This document shows, piece by piece, positions 1 to 8,500 of a stretch of 28,071 bases of DNA. This DNA is from JAFGSG01 sp964626055. GTDB lineage: Bacteria; Spirochaetota; UBA4802; JAFGDQ01. The notes under the pieces are model-generated. The model ran no database searches. It was not told where the DNA came from and saw nothing but the letters and a program-made list of their open reading frames with translations. A program made the position numbers and the translations under genes. The stretch is from assembly GCA_964626055.1 (NCBI GenBank), contig CAZVDF010000043.1:1-28071 (forward strand). The letters run 5' to 3'. The number at the start of each line of letters is the position of its first letter. Within the stretch, counting starts at the first letter, position 1.

Positions 1-104
1 AATAATACTCCCGAATCACTTTATGGAATTTACCAAAGATATATGGTAATATATGAATGAAGAATTAAAAAATAATCTTAATACTGTTTTTAAAATACTA
101 AAAC

Positions 105-144
105 ATAAGTTTCAGCGATGGTGCCCCCTCCGGGGGATAGGGGG
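105..144 (+). repeat. GC-rich 40-bp repeat, copy 1 (in a gene 5' end)
   Basis: These 40 bases match the reverse complement of 9763-9802 at 39 of 40 positions, and a 25-base core recurs at 9964-9988. The core is a C5 run followed by two G5 runs separated by ATA, so the C run can pair with either G run. The local GC content is far above the surrounding AT-rich sequence, as expected of a dispersed REP-like element. This copy lies at the 5' end of the TPR/membrane protein gene. Confidence 0.8.
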
Positions 145-145
145 A

Positions 146-1018
146 GTGAAGGCAATTCCCAATTTTCTGGAAAGAATTATAAATATAATTCTATTTTTAA
201 GCGCGATCGGTAATTCCGCTTTAGCTGCAGAAAATAATTTAATCAATCTAGCTCAGTCACACAATAAAAAAGGCGAACATTACAGCGCGATTACCGAGAT
301 CATGCGATATCAGTATCTTTATCCTGACGGAAAATTTTATCCTTTAAGCATGCTTGTTCTCGGCGAGGCGTATTATAAAGGAGGCAACTATAGTAAAGCG
401 ATAAATACGCTTACTGAATGCTATGAAAAATACAGGAATACACCTGAAGGCGAGCAGGCTTATTATAAAACAGCCTATGTGCAGCTGACATACGGATCCC
501 CATATCTTGCTTTTCGCATTTATCAGGAATACCGATATTTATATAAAAGCGGTACATTCAGCGAAGACATTGCCCGGGATATATGCTACACGCTTACACT
601 GTTAAAAGATTTGCCTGAAGCCGGAAGAGCAGCCGGGTTTTACACGGATAATTACTCTGAGGGGAAATATTTACGCGAAATCAAAGACCTTCAGCTGCTG
701 GTTGATGAGGAAATAAACAGGCCGAAAAAAAGCCTGTGGATATCGGTCCTGGGTTCAATAATCATTCCCGGATTTGGTCATTTTTATACCGGGAATTACG
801 AAGTCGGATTTTTATCGCTTGTCTCGAATGCCCTGATGATTTATCTTTTTTATGACGGATATAAAGACAGAAGCAAAGCAAGAATGATAGTATTCGGACT
901 GGGAGAATTTTCATTTTATCAGTATTCTTTATATTCGTCGATAAGCAATGTTTATGAATATAATAGTAATGAGAAATTTTACAGATCGGTAAGACTGAGC
1001 GCATCTAAGGAATTTTAA
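146..1018 (+). CDS. Exported TPR protein with C-terminal membrane segments
   Basis: The open frame runs back to an ATG at 53, but that start has no ribosome binding site and its first 31 codons cross the GC-rich repeat. I prefer the GTG at 146 (290 aa). It has GGGGGA 8 bases upstream, supplied by the repeat, and is followed by a good signal peptide (Lys, Arg, a hydrophobic core and an Ala-x-Ala-like end at about residue 28). Helical TPR-like pairs follow (for example the GEAYYKGGNYSKAINTL stretch). The last 90 residues carry two or three hydrophobic segments with an IPGFGHFYTGNYEVG motif, similar to small membrane modules found at the C-terminus of other TPR proteins. The function is unknown. 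It forms an operon with the next gene, whose ATG starts 1 base after this stop. Both the start choice and the membrane topology are inference. Confidence 0.75.
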   Translation: MKAIPNFLERIINIILFLSAIGNSALAAENNLINLAQSHNKKGEHYSAITEIMRYQYLYPDGKFYPLSMLVLGEAYYKGGNYSKAINTLTECYEKYRNTPEGEQAYYKTAYVQLTYGSPYLAFRIYQEYRYLYKSGTFSEDIARDICYTLTLLKDLPEAGRAAGFYTDNYSEGKYLREIKDLQLLVDEEINRPKKSLWISVLGSIIIPGFGHFYTGNYEVGFLSLVSNALMIYLFYDGYKDRSKARMIVFGLGEFSFYQYSLYSSISNVYEYNSNEKFYRSVRLSASKEF

Positions 1019-1019
1019 A

Positions 1020-1688
1020 ATGGATAATCTTGAATTTAAACAGGGAAATGAATTAGTCGAACTGGACAAGGCTGACTTCCTCAAGATTGAAAAATTGATC
1101 AGGGAAGAAAAAAATCTTGAAAACGTGGCGGAATTAATACTTGAAGGCAGCTACAAAAGCGTTGATATTTTCAGGAAGGATTCCCTGGACAGATTTTTAG
1201 ACTTTATTGTATCTAAAGTAAGGACAGGAAGCTATTATATTCCTTCGCTCGCATACCCGACCCGAAGAATGTCGGATAAGGATTTGGAAGAAAAAATAAT
1301 TAAATTGATAAATGTTCATCTGAATCCTGAAATAATTTTCCCGATATTGAAATACTTTGCCAGAAATATTAAAGAATCCGATAAAAATCTGTATCTGGCA
1401 TATTTAATAGCCTCAGACGATATAATTAAGTCGATTTATGAAACTTTTTTATTATTCAAGAAGGATATTTTTTTCCCTGATCCGGAAAAAAGAGCTTTGA
1501 ATGTAAAAAGAATCCAGCAATTTCCCCCTACCGTAGATACAAACACCTCATCGCCTCTTGACGCCATATGCAGATTTAAATACATTCTCGAATTCATTGC
1601 ATTAAAACAAAACGTTCAGCATATTTATACTGCGGACGATGTCAAATTAAGCAGGGACCTCCCGCCTTTAAGAAAATTCGCTTCCTGA
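1020..1688 (+). CDS. Hypothetical protein, second gene of an operon
   Basis: A 222-aa soluble, mostly helical protein without a signal peptide or membrane segment. I do not recognise a family. It begins 1 base after the stop of the upstream TPR/membrane gene, with AAGGAA 7 bases before the ATG, so the two are almost certainly cotranscribed and perhaps translationally coupled. The composition is charged (Lys/Glu/Asp) with a Pro-rich, less structured C-terminal third. No catalytic motif stands out. Conserved linkage to the upstream gene would suggest a cytoplasmic partner of that membrane protein, but this is inference from position only. Confidence 0.75.
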   Translation: MDNLEFKQGNELVELDKADFLKIEKLIREEKNLENVAELILEGSYKSVDIFRKDSLDRFLDFIVSKVRTGSYYIPSLAYPTRRMSDKDLEEKIIKLINVHLNPEIIFPILKYFARNIKESDKNLYLAYLIASDDIIKSIYETFLLFKKDIFFPDPEKRALNVKRIQQFPPTVDTNTSSPLDAICRFKYILEFIALKQNVQHIYTADDVKLSRDLPPLRKFAS

Positions 1689-1721
1689 GCATTATTGAAA
1701 TATTTATCCGACAAAAAAAAC

Positions 1722-1751
1722 TTGACACTAAAAGAACGCGTAAACTATGCT
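1722..1751 (+). promoter_or_regulatory. Sigma70-type promoter of tRNA-Lys
   Basis: A perfect -35 box TTGACA (1722-1727) is followed by 18 bases and TATGCT (1746-1751, 4 of 6 matches to the -10 consensus). Transcription would begin near 1758, about 10 bases before the mature tRNA 5' end. Confidence 0.7.
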
Positions 1752-1767
1752 TTACAAACTTTTTTAG

Positions 1768-1840
1768 GGGTTGCTAGCTCAATTGGCAGAGCACCTGACT
1801 CTTAATCAGTAGGTTCTGAGTTCGATTCTCAGGCAACCCA
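1768..1840 (+). tRNA. tRNA-Lys (anticodon CTT)
   Basis: A 73-base cloverleaf is readable by eye. The acceptor stem pairs GGGTTGC with GCAACCC and has discriminator A. The D arm is GCTC/GAGC. The anticodon arm CCTGA/TCAGT holds loop CTCTTAA, giving anticodon CTT for lysine codon AAG. The T arm is CTGAG/CTCAG with loop TTCGATT. The outermost anticodon-stem pair is a C-T mismatch, while the other four pair normally. The 3' CCA is not encoded. The gene stands alone, with its own promoter just upstream and no clear strong terminator, only an A7-TGCG-T7 palindrome at 1928-1945. Confidence 0.96.
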
Positions 1841-2057
1841 AAGATGATCTCTGCTTGTTTTCCCCGTTTCAGGGTAAGAATACCTCATATTTTATACATA
1901 TTTCCTATTTAATAAACTGGTCCCTTTAAAAAAATGCGTTTTTTTCTACAATTAATTTATTAGTTTTTATATATTTATAGGGTAGGTCCAATCGGTAATA
2001 AATTATTTCACAAAATTGCCGATAATTAATAATAATCGTATCTCCTGGAGAATTAAG

Positions 2058-2990
2058 TTGTTTGATCTGACGATTACTAAAGACTTAATAGAACTTATTG
2101 GTAAAAATCTCACTTTCCCCGATATTGAAACGGTAGGCAAATACATTTTCAGAAAATACAGCACGCATATGCTTGAAAATGTTGATGAAAATATTTCAAT
2201 ATCCCCTTTAAACGCGGCAAAGAGACTTGTACAGAAATGCAATGAAGAGAACAAACTCAGCGAGCTGCTTTGTTTTATAATAAGCCTTGATGGCACTTTA
2301 CTTAACGGGAAAAAGATTAAAATTGCAGGCATGGAGCATTTATTGTACCGCCTTACCTCCAAGGGTGTATATTTTGACTTCGACAAATGCAAACTTTTAT
2401 CCTTTAATAGCGATAAAAAGATCCTGAAAAATTGGGGTTCCTTAAAAGACGGCAGGGAATACTCAATGACTATCGCTTCAATTGATATATGTGATAATTC
2501 GCAGCTTGTAAGAAAATATCAAACCTCGGTTATCGAGGAAGTCTATTATTACCTGTGGGAATTTATCAGAAAAAAATGTGAATTTTTTGACGGCAGGATA
2601 TGGTCGCGCAACGGGGACGGATCAATACTTGCATTCAGGAACGAGAAAAGCCCGATCTCCGGAGTCGAGTGCTGTATGGAAATACTTTTTTCTCTTCCCA
2701 TCTTCAACACCTCTCCATTTAAAAAAATACCGGATGAAATTAATATCAGGCTTGGCGTGGATTCCGGTATCGTAAAATTTTATAACGATACCGGAAGTAT
2801 TGTTTCAGACATTATAAATTATGCATCGAAACTGGAAAAAAAAGGCACAAGCACTAACGGTCTTTCAGTATCCGAAAATGTTTATAAGCAGATTTCTCCT
2901 CCAATGAAGAAAATGTTTAAGTCCAAAACGGATTTTATCGGTAAAACAGCTTATTCCTTCTGCTATGATTATTGTAAAGCGTTATCATAG
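2058..2990 (+). CDS. Class III nucleotide-cyclase-like protein
   Basis: Start choice: the frame opens at a TTG at 2016 without a ribosome site. A second in-frame TTG at 2058 has CTGGAG 7 bases upstream, so I prefer it (310 aa). Residues 1-130 are a mostly helical domain of unknown type. Residues about 137-305 look like a class III adenylyl/guanylyl cyclase domain. They contain the first metal Asp in the SIDICDNSQL segment (D143), the second in NGDGSILAF (D187), the RLGVDSG strand, and the N-x-A-S-K-L helix (N254, K258). Both metal-binding Asp are kept, but the transition-state Arg expected four residues after the Asn is Lys. The substrate-selecting Lys region reads WSRNGDG. The protein may make cAMP or cGMP, or may be a degenerate sensor. 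It has no membrane segment. It lies between the tRNA and a chemoreceptor, with no operon partner. Confidence 0.72.
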   Translation: MFDLTITKDLIELIGKNLTFPDIETVGKYIFRKYSTHMLENVDENISISPLNAAKRLVQKCNEENKLSELLCFIISLDGTLLNGKKIKIAGMEHLLYRLTSKGVYFDFDKCKLLSFNSDKKILKNWGSLKDGREYSMTIASIDICDNSQLVRKYQTSVIEEVYYYLWEFIRKKCEFFDGRIWSRNGDGSILAFRNEKSPISGVECCMEILFSLPIFNTSPFKKIPDEINIRLGVDSGIVKFYNDTGSIVSDIINYASKLEKKGTSTNGLSVSENVYKQISPPMKKMFKSKTDFIGKTAYSFCYDYCKALS

Positions 2991-3142
2991 CACAATGAAT
3001 TTTTTATTACATATCGTGATATGGGCTGCTTTTAAGACAATCCCTGTATTATTCTCTGTTTTCTGCTGCAGATAATTAACAAATACAACAAGTCTATTTA
3101 TTTAAATTCCGGAAAATCTATTTGACTTTTAAAAATTTGTTA

Positions 3143-3171
3143 TTGCCATTAGGGTAATCAAACTTTATACT
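3143..3171 (+). promoter_or_regulatory. Sigma70-type promoter for the short chemoreceptor
   Basis: TTGCCA (3143-3148), a 17-base spacer and TATACT (3166-3171) form a good promoter about 70 bases before the chemoreceptor ATG. The start point would be near 3178. Confidence 0.55.
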
Positions 3172-3247
3172 ATTTTACCTTAAGATAACTATAAAACAAC
3201 TCGCCTTTGAACAAAATATATTCTCAGGGAGCGGCCGATTATCATCT

Positions 3248-4564
3248 ATGAGAATTAATTTATTTTCAAAATCATTTAAAATTAAGAGTGCAGTTGCATT
3301 TATTTTGATATTATTATCTATCATATCGGCAGATATTCTGATTCTCCCGTATTTTTCGCTTAAAACCGGCGGAGAAATGGATGCTGGAAATAGGAATCAG
3401 GATCTTATTATTAACAATAAGATCCATTTATATTTTTTTTTATCAACTCTTATCAAATACCTTCTCTTAAGCGGCTTTTTTTGCGTAATAATATATTTGC
3501 ATAAAAAATATTTAAAACGCTCGCTTGCAAGCATAAATATAATCCGGCGTCAATCCGATATTAACGTGAATTCTAACGATTTTGATCGTGCAGAATCTAT
3601 TGACTTAAAAGAGATTTTTAAAAAGATCGAAGCAGCATTTAATAGTTATTCGGATAAGAGATCGGAAATCGACAAAACTGTTGCCTGGCTTGCAGAGTCA
3701 ATGAATAAGAATCTCGAAATACTTAGTTTTTTTTCAGGGAAGGCCGAGGAACATTCGCAGAGAGCGGAAGCCGATCTTCTTTCTATTCAAAGCATTACCG
3801 AGATGACCTCCAATATCATTGATGGAGCTGACGATCAGCAGATAAGCCTTGGCCTGCTAGTCGTCCGAATGCTTGATTTCACAAAAATAATAGATGTAAT
3901 ATCGAAAGAGCTGGAAAAAGAGATCGAGATAATTGATACAATTTCAAACAAATCGGAAGAAGGGAATAAATCCCTTTTTATTATGAATGAAAGCATGAAG
4001 AAAATAAGCACTAGTTCAGCGGCGATGGAAGAATCTTTAAGGCTGATAAACGATATATCGGACAGGATAAATTTGCTGTCTTTAAACGCGGCAATTGAAT
4101 CGGCGCGTGCCGGGGAACACGGAAGGGGTTTTGCGGTAGTGGCCGATGAAATCGCGAAACTCGCGGATCAAACAACGGCGAGCATACAGGAAATTGATGT
4201 ATTGATAACCAAGAACGACAGGGAGATCAAAACCGGTTTTACTCATGTCGAAAATGCCGTGCAAACCATTTTTGCGGTAGAAGAAAGCGTGAAGTCTATC
4301 AGGGAAATGATGCGTAATGCTTTCAGCAAAATGGATTTTCAGATTAAAAATAATTATTTGGTGAATGAAGAATCCGAAAAAGTAAAACGCGGAACAAGTG
4401 TTATTAAAGAAGCGATTGATAAACAAAAGGAGGCAATAGACAAGCTTGCGGAATCGCTTAAAGACATCAAAGAAATGTCCGAATATTTTTCTTATTTATC
4501 AGCCCAGATAATAAAAAATGTCCATGAAATCTCCAGAGGAATTAATTCGATAAAAGATAACTGA
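3248..4564 (+). CDS. Short methyl-accepting chemotaxis-like protein
   Basis: A 438-aa membrane receptor. Hydrophobic segments at about 13-36 and 61-84 enclose only about 25 exported residues, so there is almost no ligand-binding domain. The cytoplasmic part is a long coiled coil with the conserved MCP signalling tip at about 270-312 (ISDRINLLSLNAAIESARAGEH... then GRGFAVVADEIAKLADQT), which in this family binds CheW and CheA. No clear HAMP domain is seen after TM2. The sequence lacks a C-terminal CheR-docking pentapeptide. It may sense membrane or cytoplasmic state, or signal together with another receptor. Its start has no strong nearby ribosome site (GGGAG lies about 16 bases upstream). It stands alone behind its own promoter. 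Confidence 0.88.
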   Translation: MRINLFSKSFKIKSAVAFILILLSIISADILILPYFSLKTGGEMDAGNRNQDLIINNKIHLYFFLSTLIKYLLLSGFFCVIIYLHKKYLKRSLASINIIRRQSDINVNSNDFDRAESIDLKEIFKKIEAAFNSYSDKRSEIDKTVAWLAESMNKNLEILSFFSGKAEEHSQRAEADLLSIQSITEMTSNIIDGADDQQISLGLLVVRMLDFTKIIDVISKELEKEIEIIDTISNKSEEGNKSLFIMNESMKKISTSSAAMEESLRLINDISDRINLLSLNAAIESARAGEHGRGFAVVADEIAKLADQTTASIQEIDVLITKNDREIKTGFTHVENAVQTIFAVEESVKSIREMMRNAFSKMDFQIKNNYLVNEESEKVKRGTSVIKEAIDKQKEAIDKLAESLKDIKEMSEYFSYLSAQIIKNVHEISRGINSIKDN

Positions 4565-4588
4565 GCTGATCTTCTGTAAATATTTAAT

Positions 4589-5050
4589 TCATTTTTTAAC
4601 TCTTACGGGAAAGGCGGAATTTCTTTCCCCGTAATCTTCATACATTTCAAGTAAATATATATCCTTATATCTCCGGGAATCGGTGAAATCGCTGGAATTA
4701 TTCAGCTCCGGATGATATTCATTTATAAGCCAGTAGAGGATATCCTGCATATCCTGCGGATTAGTATCTATGATAGTGTATTTGAACATCAGATCTTTTT
4801 TTTCGGACAGTTCTATAAGCTGGGGGAACTGGCTGTGGTTGGGATCGAGAAGATCTCTCGCTCCTCCTCTTACGCCGCTTTTCCAGCTGGCATAAAAAAG
4901 AATATAATCAATAACATCGTGTTTCTGCTTAAATATGCATACTACCCCGGCCATTCCCGGAATGCCCATCAGCGTATGTCTGTCAAATACGGCAGGCAGC
5001 GACCAGATGATATCGTAGAATACATTTTCTTTTATTACTTGTTTATGCAT
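4589..5050 (-). CDS. Hypothetical protein (possibly GIY-YIG-like)
   Basis: A 153-aa protein with balanced composition and no signal peptide, convergent with the chemoreceptor gene. The segment after residue 30 (GMAGVVCIF, then YILFYASWKSG, later FKYTIID and an Asp/Glu-containing helix ending in a PELN-like turn) vaguely recalls the order of strands in GIY-YIG nuclease domains. The canonical GIY and YIG triplets are absent, so this is only a suggestion. No ribosome site is visible before the ATG. A TTGACA at 5087-5082 on this strand could be a -35 box. An overlapping plus-strand frame (4712-5065) has poorer composition and is probably a shadow. Confidence 0.6.
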   Translation of the reverse strand: MHKQVIKENVFYDIIWSLPAVFDRHTLMGIPGMAGVVCIFKQKHDVIDYILFYASWKSGVRGGARDLLDPNHSQFPQLIELSEKKDLMFKYTIIDTNPQDMQDILYWLINEYHPELNNSSDFTDSRRYKDIYLLEMYEDYGERNSAFPVRVKK

Positions 5051-5072
5051 TTCATTAAAAATTAAAAAAAAG

Positions 5073-5100
5073 TTGTAAATTTGTCAATGTATATTATAAT
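5073..5100 (+). promoter_or_regulatory. Sigma70-type promoter for the PilZ gene
   Basis: TTGTAA (5073-5078), a 16-base spacer and a perfect TATAAT (5095-5100). The predicted start near 5107 leaves a 5' leader of about 85 bases. The opposite strand carries TTGACA over the same bases, so two divergent promoters may overlap here. Confidence 0.5.
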
Positions 5101-5191
5101 AAAAGTAATTTTACAGGCTCGGTCAATTTTTGCGGGAATGCGCTTATTGAGGCAAATCCTATAAGCATATCACAATAATCAGAGAGAAAAC

Positions 5192-5509
5192 ATGAAAGAG
5201 AAAAGAAAATATTCGAGGGTATCAAAAAAAGTAAAATCGGAAGTTCATTCAAGCGAAGCGATGACTTTCAGCACATCCGAAGATCTCAGTTACGGCGGTA
5301 TTTTTATATCGACTCCCGAGCCTGTTGAAATCGGATCGGAAATAAATCTTTCCATTCTGACGCCGAATGAAGAGAATATTGAAATTAAAGGCATCGTCAG
5401 ATGGATGAGCGATGGGAGCGGGAAAGACGGTAAATGCGGAATGGGAGTTGAGTTTATCGATATTAATTTAAATCAGGAATCAAAATTGAAAAATATTATT
5501 GAGCCCTGA
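5192..5509 (+). CDS. PilZ domain protein (c-di-GMP binding)
   Basis: A 105-aa protein consisting of a single PilZ domain. Both c-di-GMP contact motifs are intact: R5-x-x-x-R9 (RKYSR) near the N-terminus and D31-x-S-x-x-G36 (DLSYGG) in the first strands of the barrel. The barrel continues through IKGIVRWM and GMGVEFIDI and ends with a short helix. Stand-alone PilZ proteins relay c-di-GMP levels to motility, adhesion or secretion machinery by binding a partner. Nearby chemoreceptor and collar-like genes make motility a reasonable guess, but no partner is shown. The ribosome site is weak (AGAGAG). It is monocistronic and convergent with the large TPR gene. Confidence 0.92.
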   Translation: MKEKRKYSRVSKKVKSEVHSSEAMTFSTSEDLSYGGIFISTPEPVEIGSEINLSILTPNEENIEIKGIVRWMSDGSGKDGKCGMGVEFIDINLNQESKLKNIIEP

Positions 5510-5562
5510 CATGAATATGAATGATGTAGATTAAAAATGCCGGGATTTTTACGGCTGTCATG

Positions 5563-8500
5563 TTATTTGAATTCATTATAGTTTTCGACACTTACGGCTA
5601 TATTCTCATCCAGAATAGGAAGTGCGTTCTCCCTGCCTGGCTTAAAAGCCCTGGCCATATTTACGCGGGCAAATTCGTTCTCATTATTTAGTTTTTTTGC
5701 GTAATCAATCGCTTTCCAGTAGCTGATGTTGCTTTTCGACTCATTATTCTGAACTTGATAAACCGCACCCAGATTATTATATGCCGATGCAAGAGTCTGA
5801 AATATCCTGATATGTTCTTTTCTGTCAGGTACTATCTGCGTTATTCTGTCCGCTTTGCTCTCGAAAATCGATATCACTTTAAGGAATTCTCCCTTTCCTG
5901 CTTCAAGATTATTCTGATGATAGAAAGCGTTGCCAAGTGCGAACATCAGTTCGGGTTCTGCCGTAAATTCCTCATAAAGGCTCAGCCATGCCATAACGGC
6001 TTTATCGAACTGGCTTTTTAAATAATAAATTCTCCCGAGGTTATAGAAGACTTCAGCGGATTTATAATTTTCTCCAAGGGCTTTTTCGTATTTATCCTGG
6101 GCTATTGAAAAATTTGCCAGTTCATCGCTTCTTTCCCGGATGTTTTCGTCTGCAAATTCGTCTCCGAACCTGAATTTGCTTTTATCGGCATAATAAAAAA
6201 TATTGCCCATAATGGCATAGGCGGTGCCGATTTTTTCGGTTTCATAATAGAAATCTTCGTTGGTAAATTCCGGAGGGGATAGGAAAGCCTGCAGGGCATT
6301 TTTGCAGGATTTGTAAGCCTCTACAGGATCGTTAGTTATATAATAATACTCGGCTAAAAGCACATGTGATGCGAAGTAACTACTATCTTTTTCAATTGCG
6401 GTCTGCAGATTTCTTTTCATGAGATTGAGATTATCTTCGGCTTTGGAAAGCCGGGCAAACTGAACGAACAGAGGAGGATAATCCATGTCCCTTGCGGATA
6501 GCGCATTTAGAACATTTCTTACGGCAGGGTAAGGATTATCGTTGAAATCCTTTATGAGAGGGGATTGAATGCCGTAGTCGATTCTGATATTTTTTTCATC
6601 CGTCTTCTTTTTGCTTAAATAATATGATGCCAGCTTTGCCAGAAGAGGGGAGGATACTTCGGATAATCTTTTGCTGTTTTGCAATTCCGAATGTATGGAT
6701 ATTATTTCGGGCAGTGCGTCTCTTTCAATATAAAGATTCAAAAGCCCGGAATGTCCCACGATCGATTCTTTATCGACCGAAAGGATATTTTCATAGTACT
6801 GTCTTGCTTTCGCGAATTCCCCCTGATTCGTGTAAGCGTTTCCTATCCCGTATAAAGCGGTTATATTTTTAGGATCGACGCTTATGGCTTTTTTATAAAA
6901 ATCGATAGCGATATCGATTTGTTTTTCAACCGGGCCGAGAGGTTTCAGTTTTTTATAATAATAATTATCTATCTGGGATTTTATTCTTTCAAAGTTTACC
7001 GCAGGCACTTTTGAATAGTAAAAACCAAGGTTATTCAGAGTATCTATATTCAGCGGATCTAAATCATATGCCTTGTTCAATTTTTCGAGAGCATAATCGT
7101 ATTCTTTATTTTGGAAATAAGCCCTCGCGTAAGCGTGATACCCGTACAGGTAATCCTTTATGTAGTTGTCATTCACATCGTTAAAAATTTCTTCGGCTTT
7201 TTTATAATCTTTTTGTTTCTGAAGCACAGGCACGCCCGGTTTTTTTATCAGTGCTACGCCGTCATCGATATATTTTTTGGCCATTACGGGAATAAATACG
7301 TTTTTGTATAAAAGGATTCCTGTTATTATTAAAATGACGCCTGCGGCAGCAAAAAGCCCGGAAATCTTGTAAAGACGCTTTTGTCTTTCCCTTCCTTCTT
7401 TTGTGTATTCCGGTCTGGCGCTTATTACTCGTCTTCCTTTAGCCGGGCGTGAAATCTCTATTTTCTTTTTTAATTTTTTTTCTATATAGGATTTTACATC
7501 GTCTTCCGGAGTTCCCGCCAGGAGCATGTCGACAAGCTCCCTTGTTTCTTTTCCCGGCAGAAGGTCGTTTAATATGACATCCTTTATCGCTTTTGTGAGA
7601 TTGGGATTGAAAAATTGTATTACTTTGTTCAATCTTTTTAACTCATCGTCTGTAAGTTCAATTTCTTCTTCACTTTCTTCAGTCGGTTGATAAGTTCCAG
7701 CGTCTTCTTTAACGGGAGACGTCAAGTCCGGTTTAATGCCCGTATCCTGGGCAGGCTCCACCGGCTTTTCTTCTTCTTCGAACAGATCCTGTATTTTGTC
7801 GAGATCCGCCGATAAATCGGATTCCAGTAACTTGTCGGACACAGGTCTGGCGGCAGCTGCCTTTTCTTCCGGTTTCGCGCTGGTTTCTTCCAGAGACGAA
7901 AAATCTATATCCGGAAATTTATCTTCGGGCTGAATGCCGATATCTTCAACCGGAGCTTTTACGGCCGGTTTTGCGGGTTTTGTCTCTATCTCTTCTTCCG
8001 GAGAAATATCGGAAATATCCAGATCGAATATTTCTTTTTTCTCCGCTTTCTTTTCTATTGTTTTTTGGGATTGTTTTATATCAAGGCCGGTAAATGAAGG
8101 TGATTCAATTTCTTTTAAAAGATCTTCATCAACCAGACGCTCTTCTTCTATTTCCGCTGTTTCAGGTTTTGCAGGTGCGGTTTTTTTTGTTACTTTTGCG
8201 GGTACAGGCTCTTCCTCCGCAATAAAATCCAGATTTATTTCTTCCTCCTCCGGGATTTCAGGGGCTTTGTCTTTTCCCTCGAATTCAATGCTCTGAACCG
8301 CTTCTTCTTCACTTGCCTCAAGATCTTCTTCAGGTATTTTTTCTTTTGTTGATATTTCAGATACCGGGATTTCTTCCAATAAATCATCCGGTATTATCTC
8401 TACGCCTCCTTCTTTTGTCTCGATTTCCTGTATCAGATCTGTAATATCTTCTATCTCTTCGGGCGTTTCAGCGGCTTCCTCTGCTGTTTCCTCTTCTGCC

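Noticed and set aside
4712..5065. 117-aa plus-strand frame
   Set aside because: It overlaps the 153-aa minus-strand gene, whose composition is more protein-like, and has no ribosome site.
5510..5562. Terminator after the large TPR gene
   Set aside because: Only a 4-bp GCCG/CGGC stem with a 9-base loop precedes a short T run on the minus strand, which is too weak to call.
7736..8296. Ser/Phe-rich frames opposite the acidic TPR protein
   Set aside because: The complement of Glu-rich codons produces Ser/Phe-rich open frames. No signals support expression.
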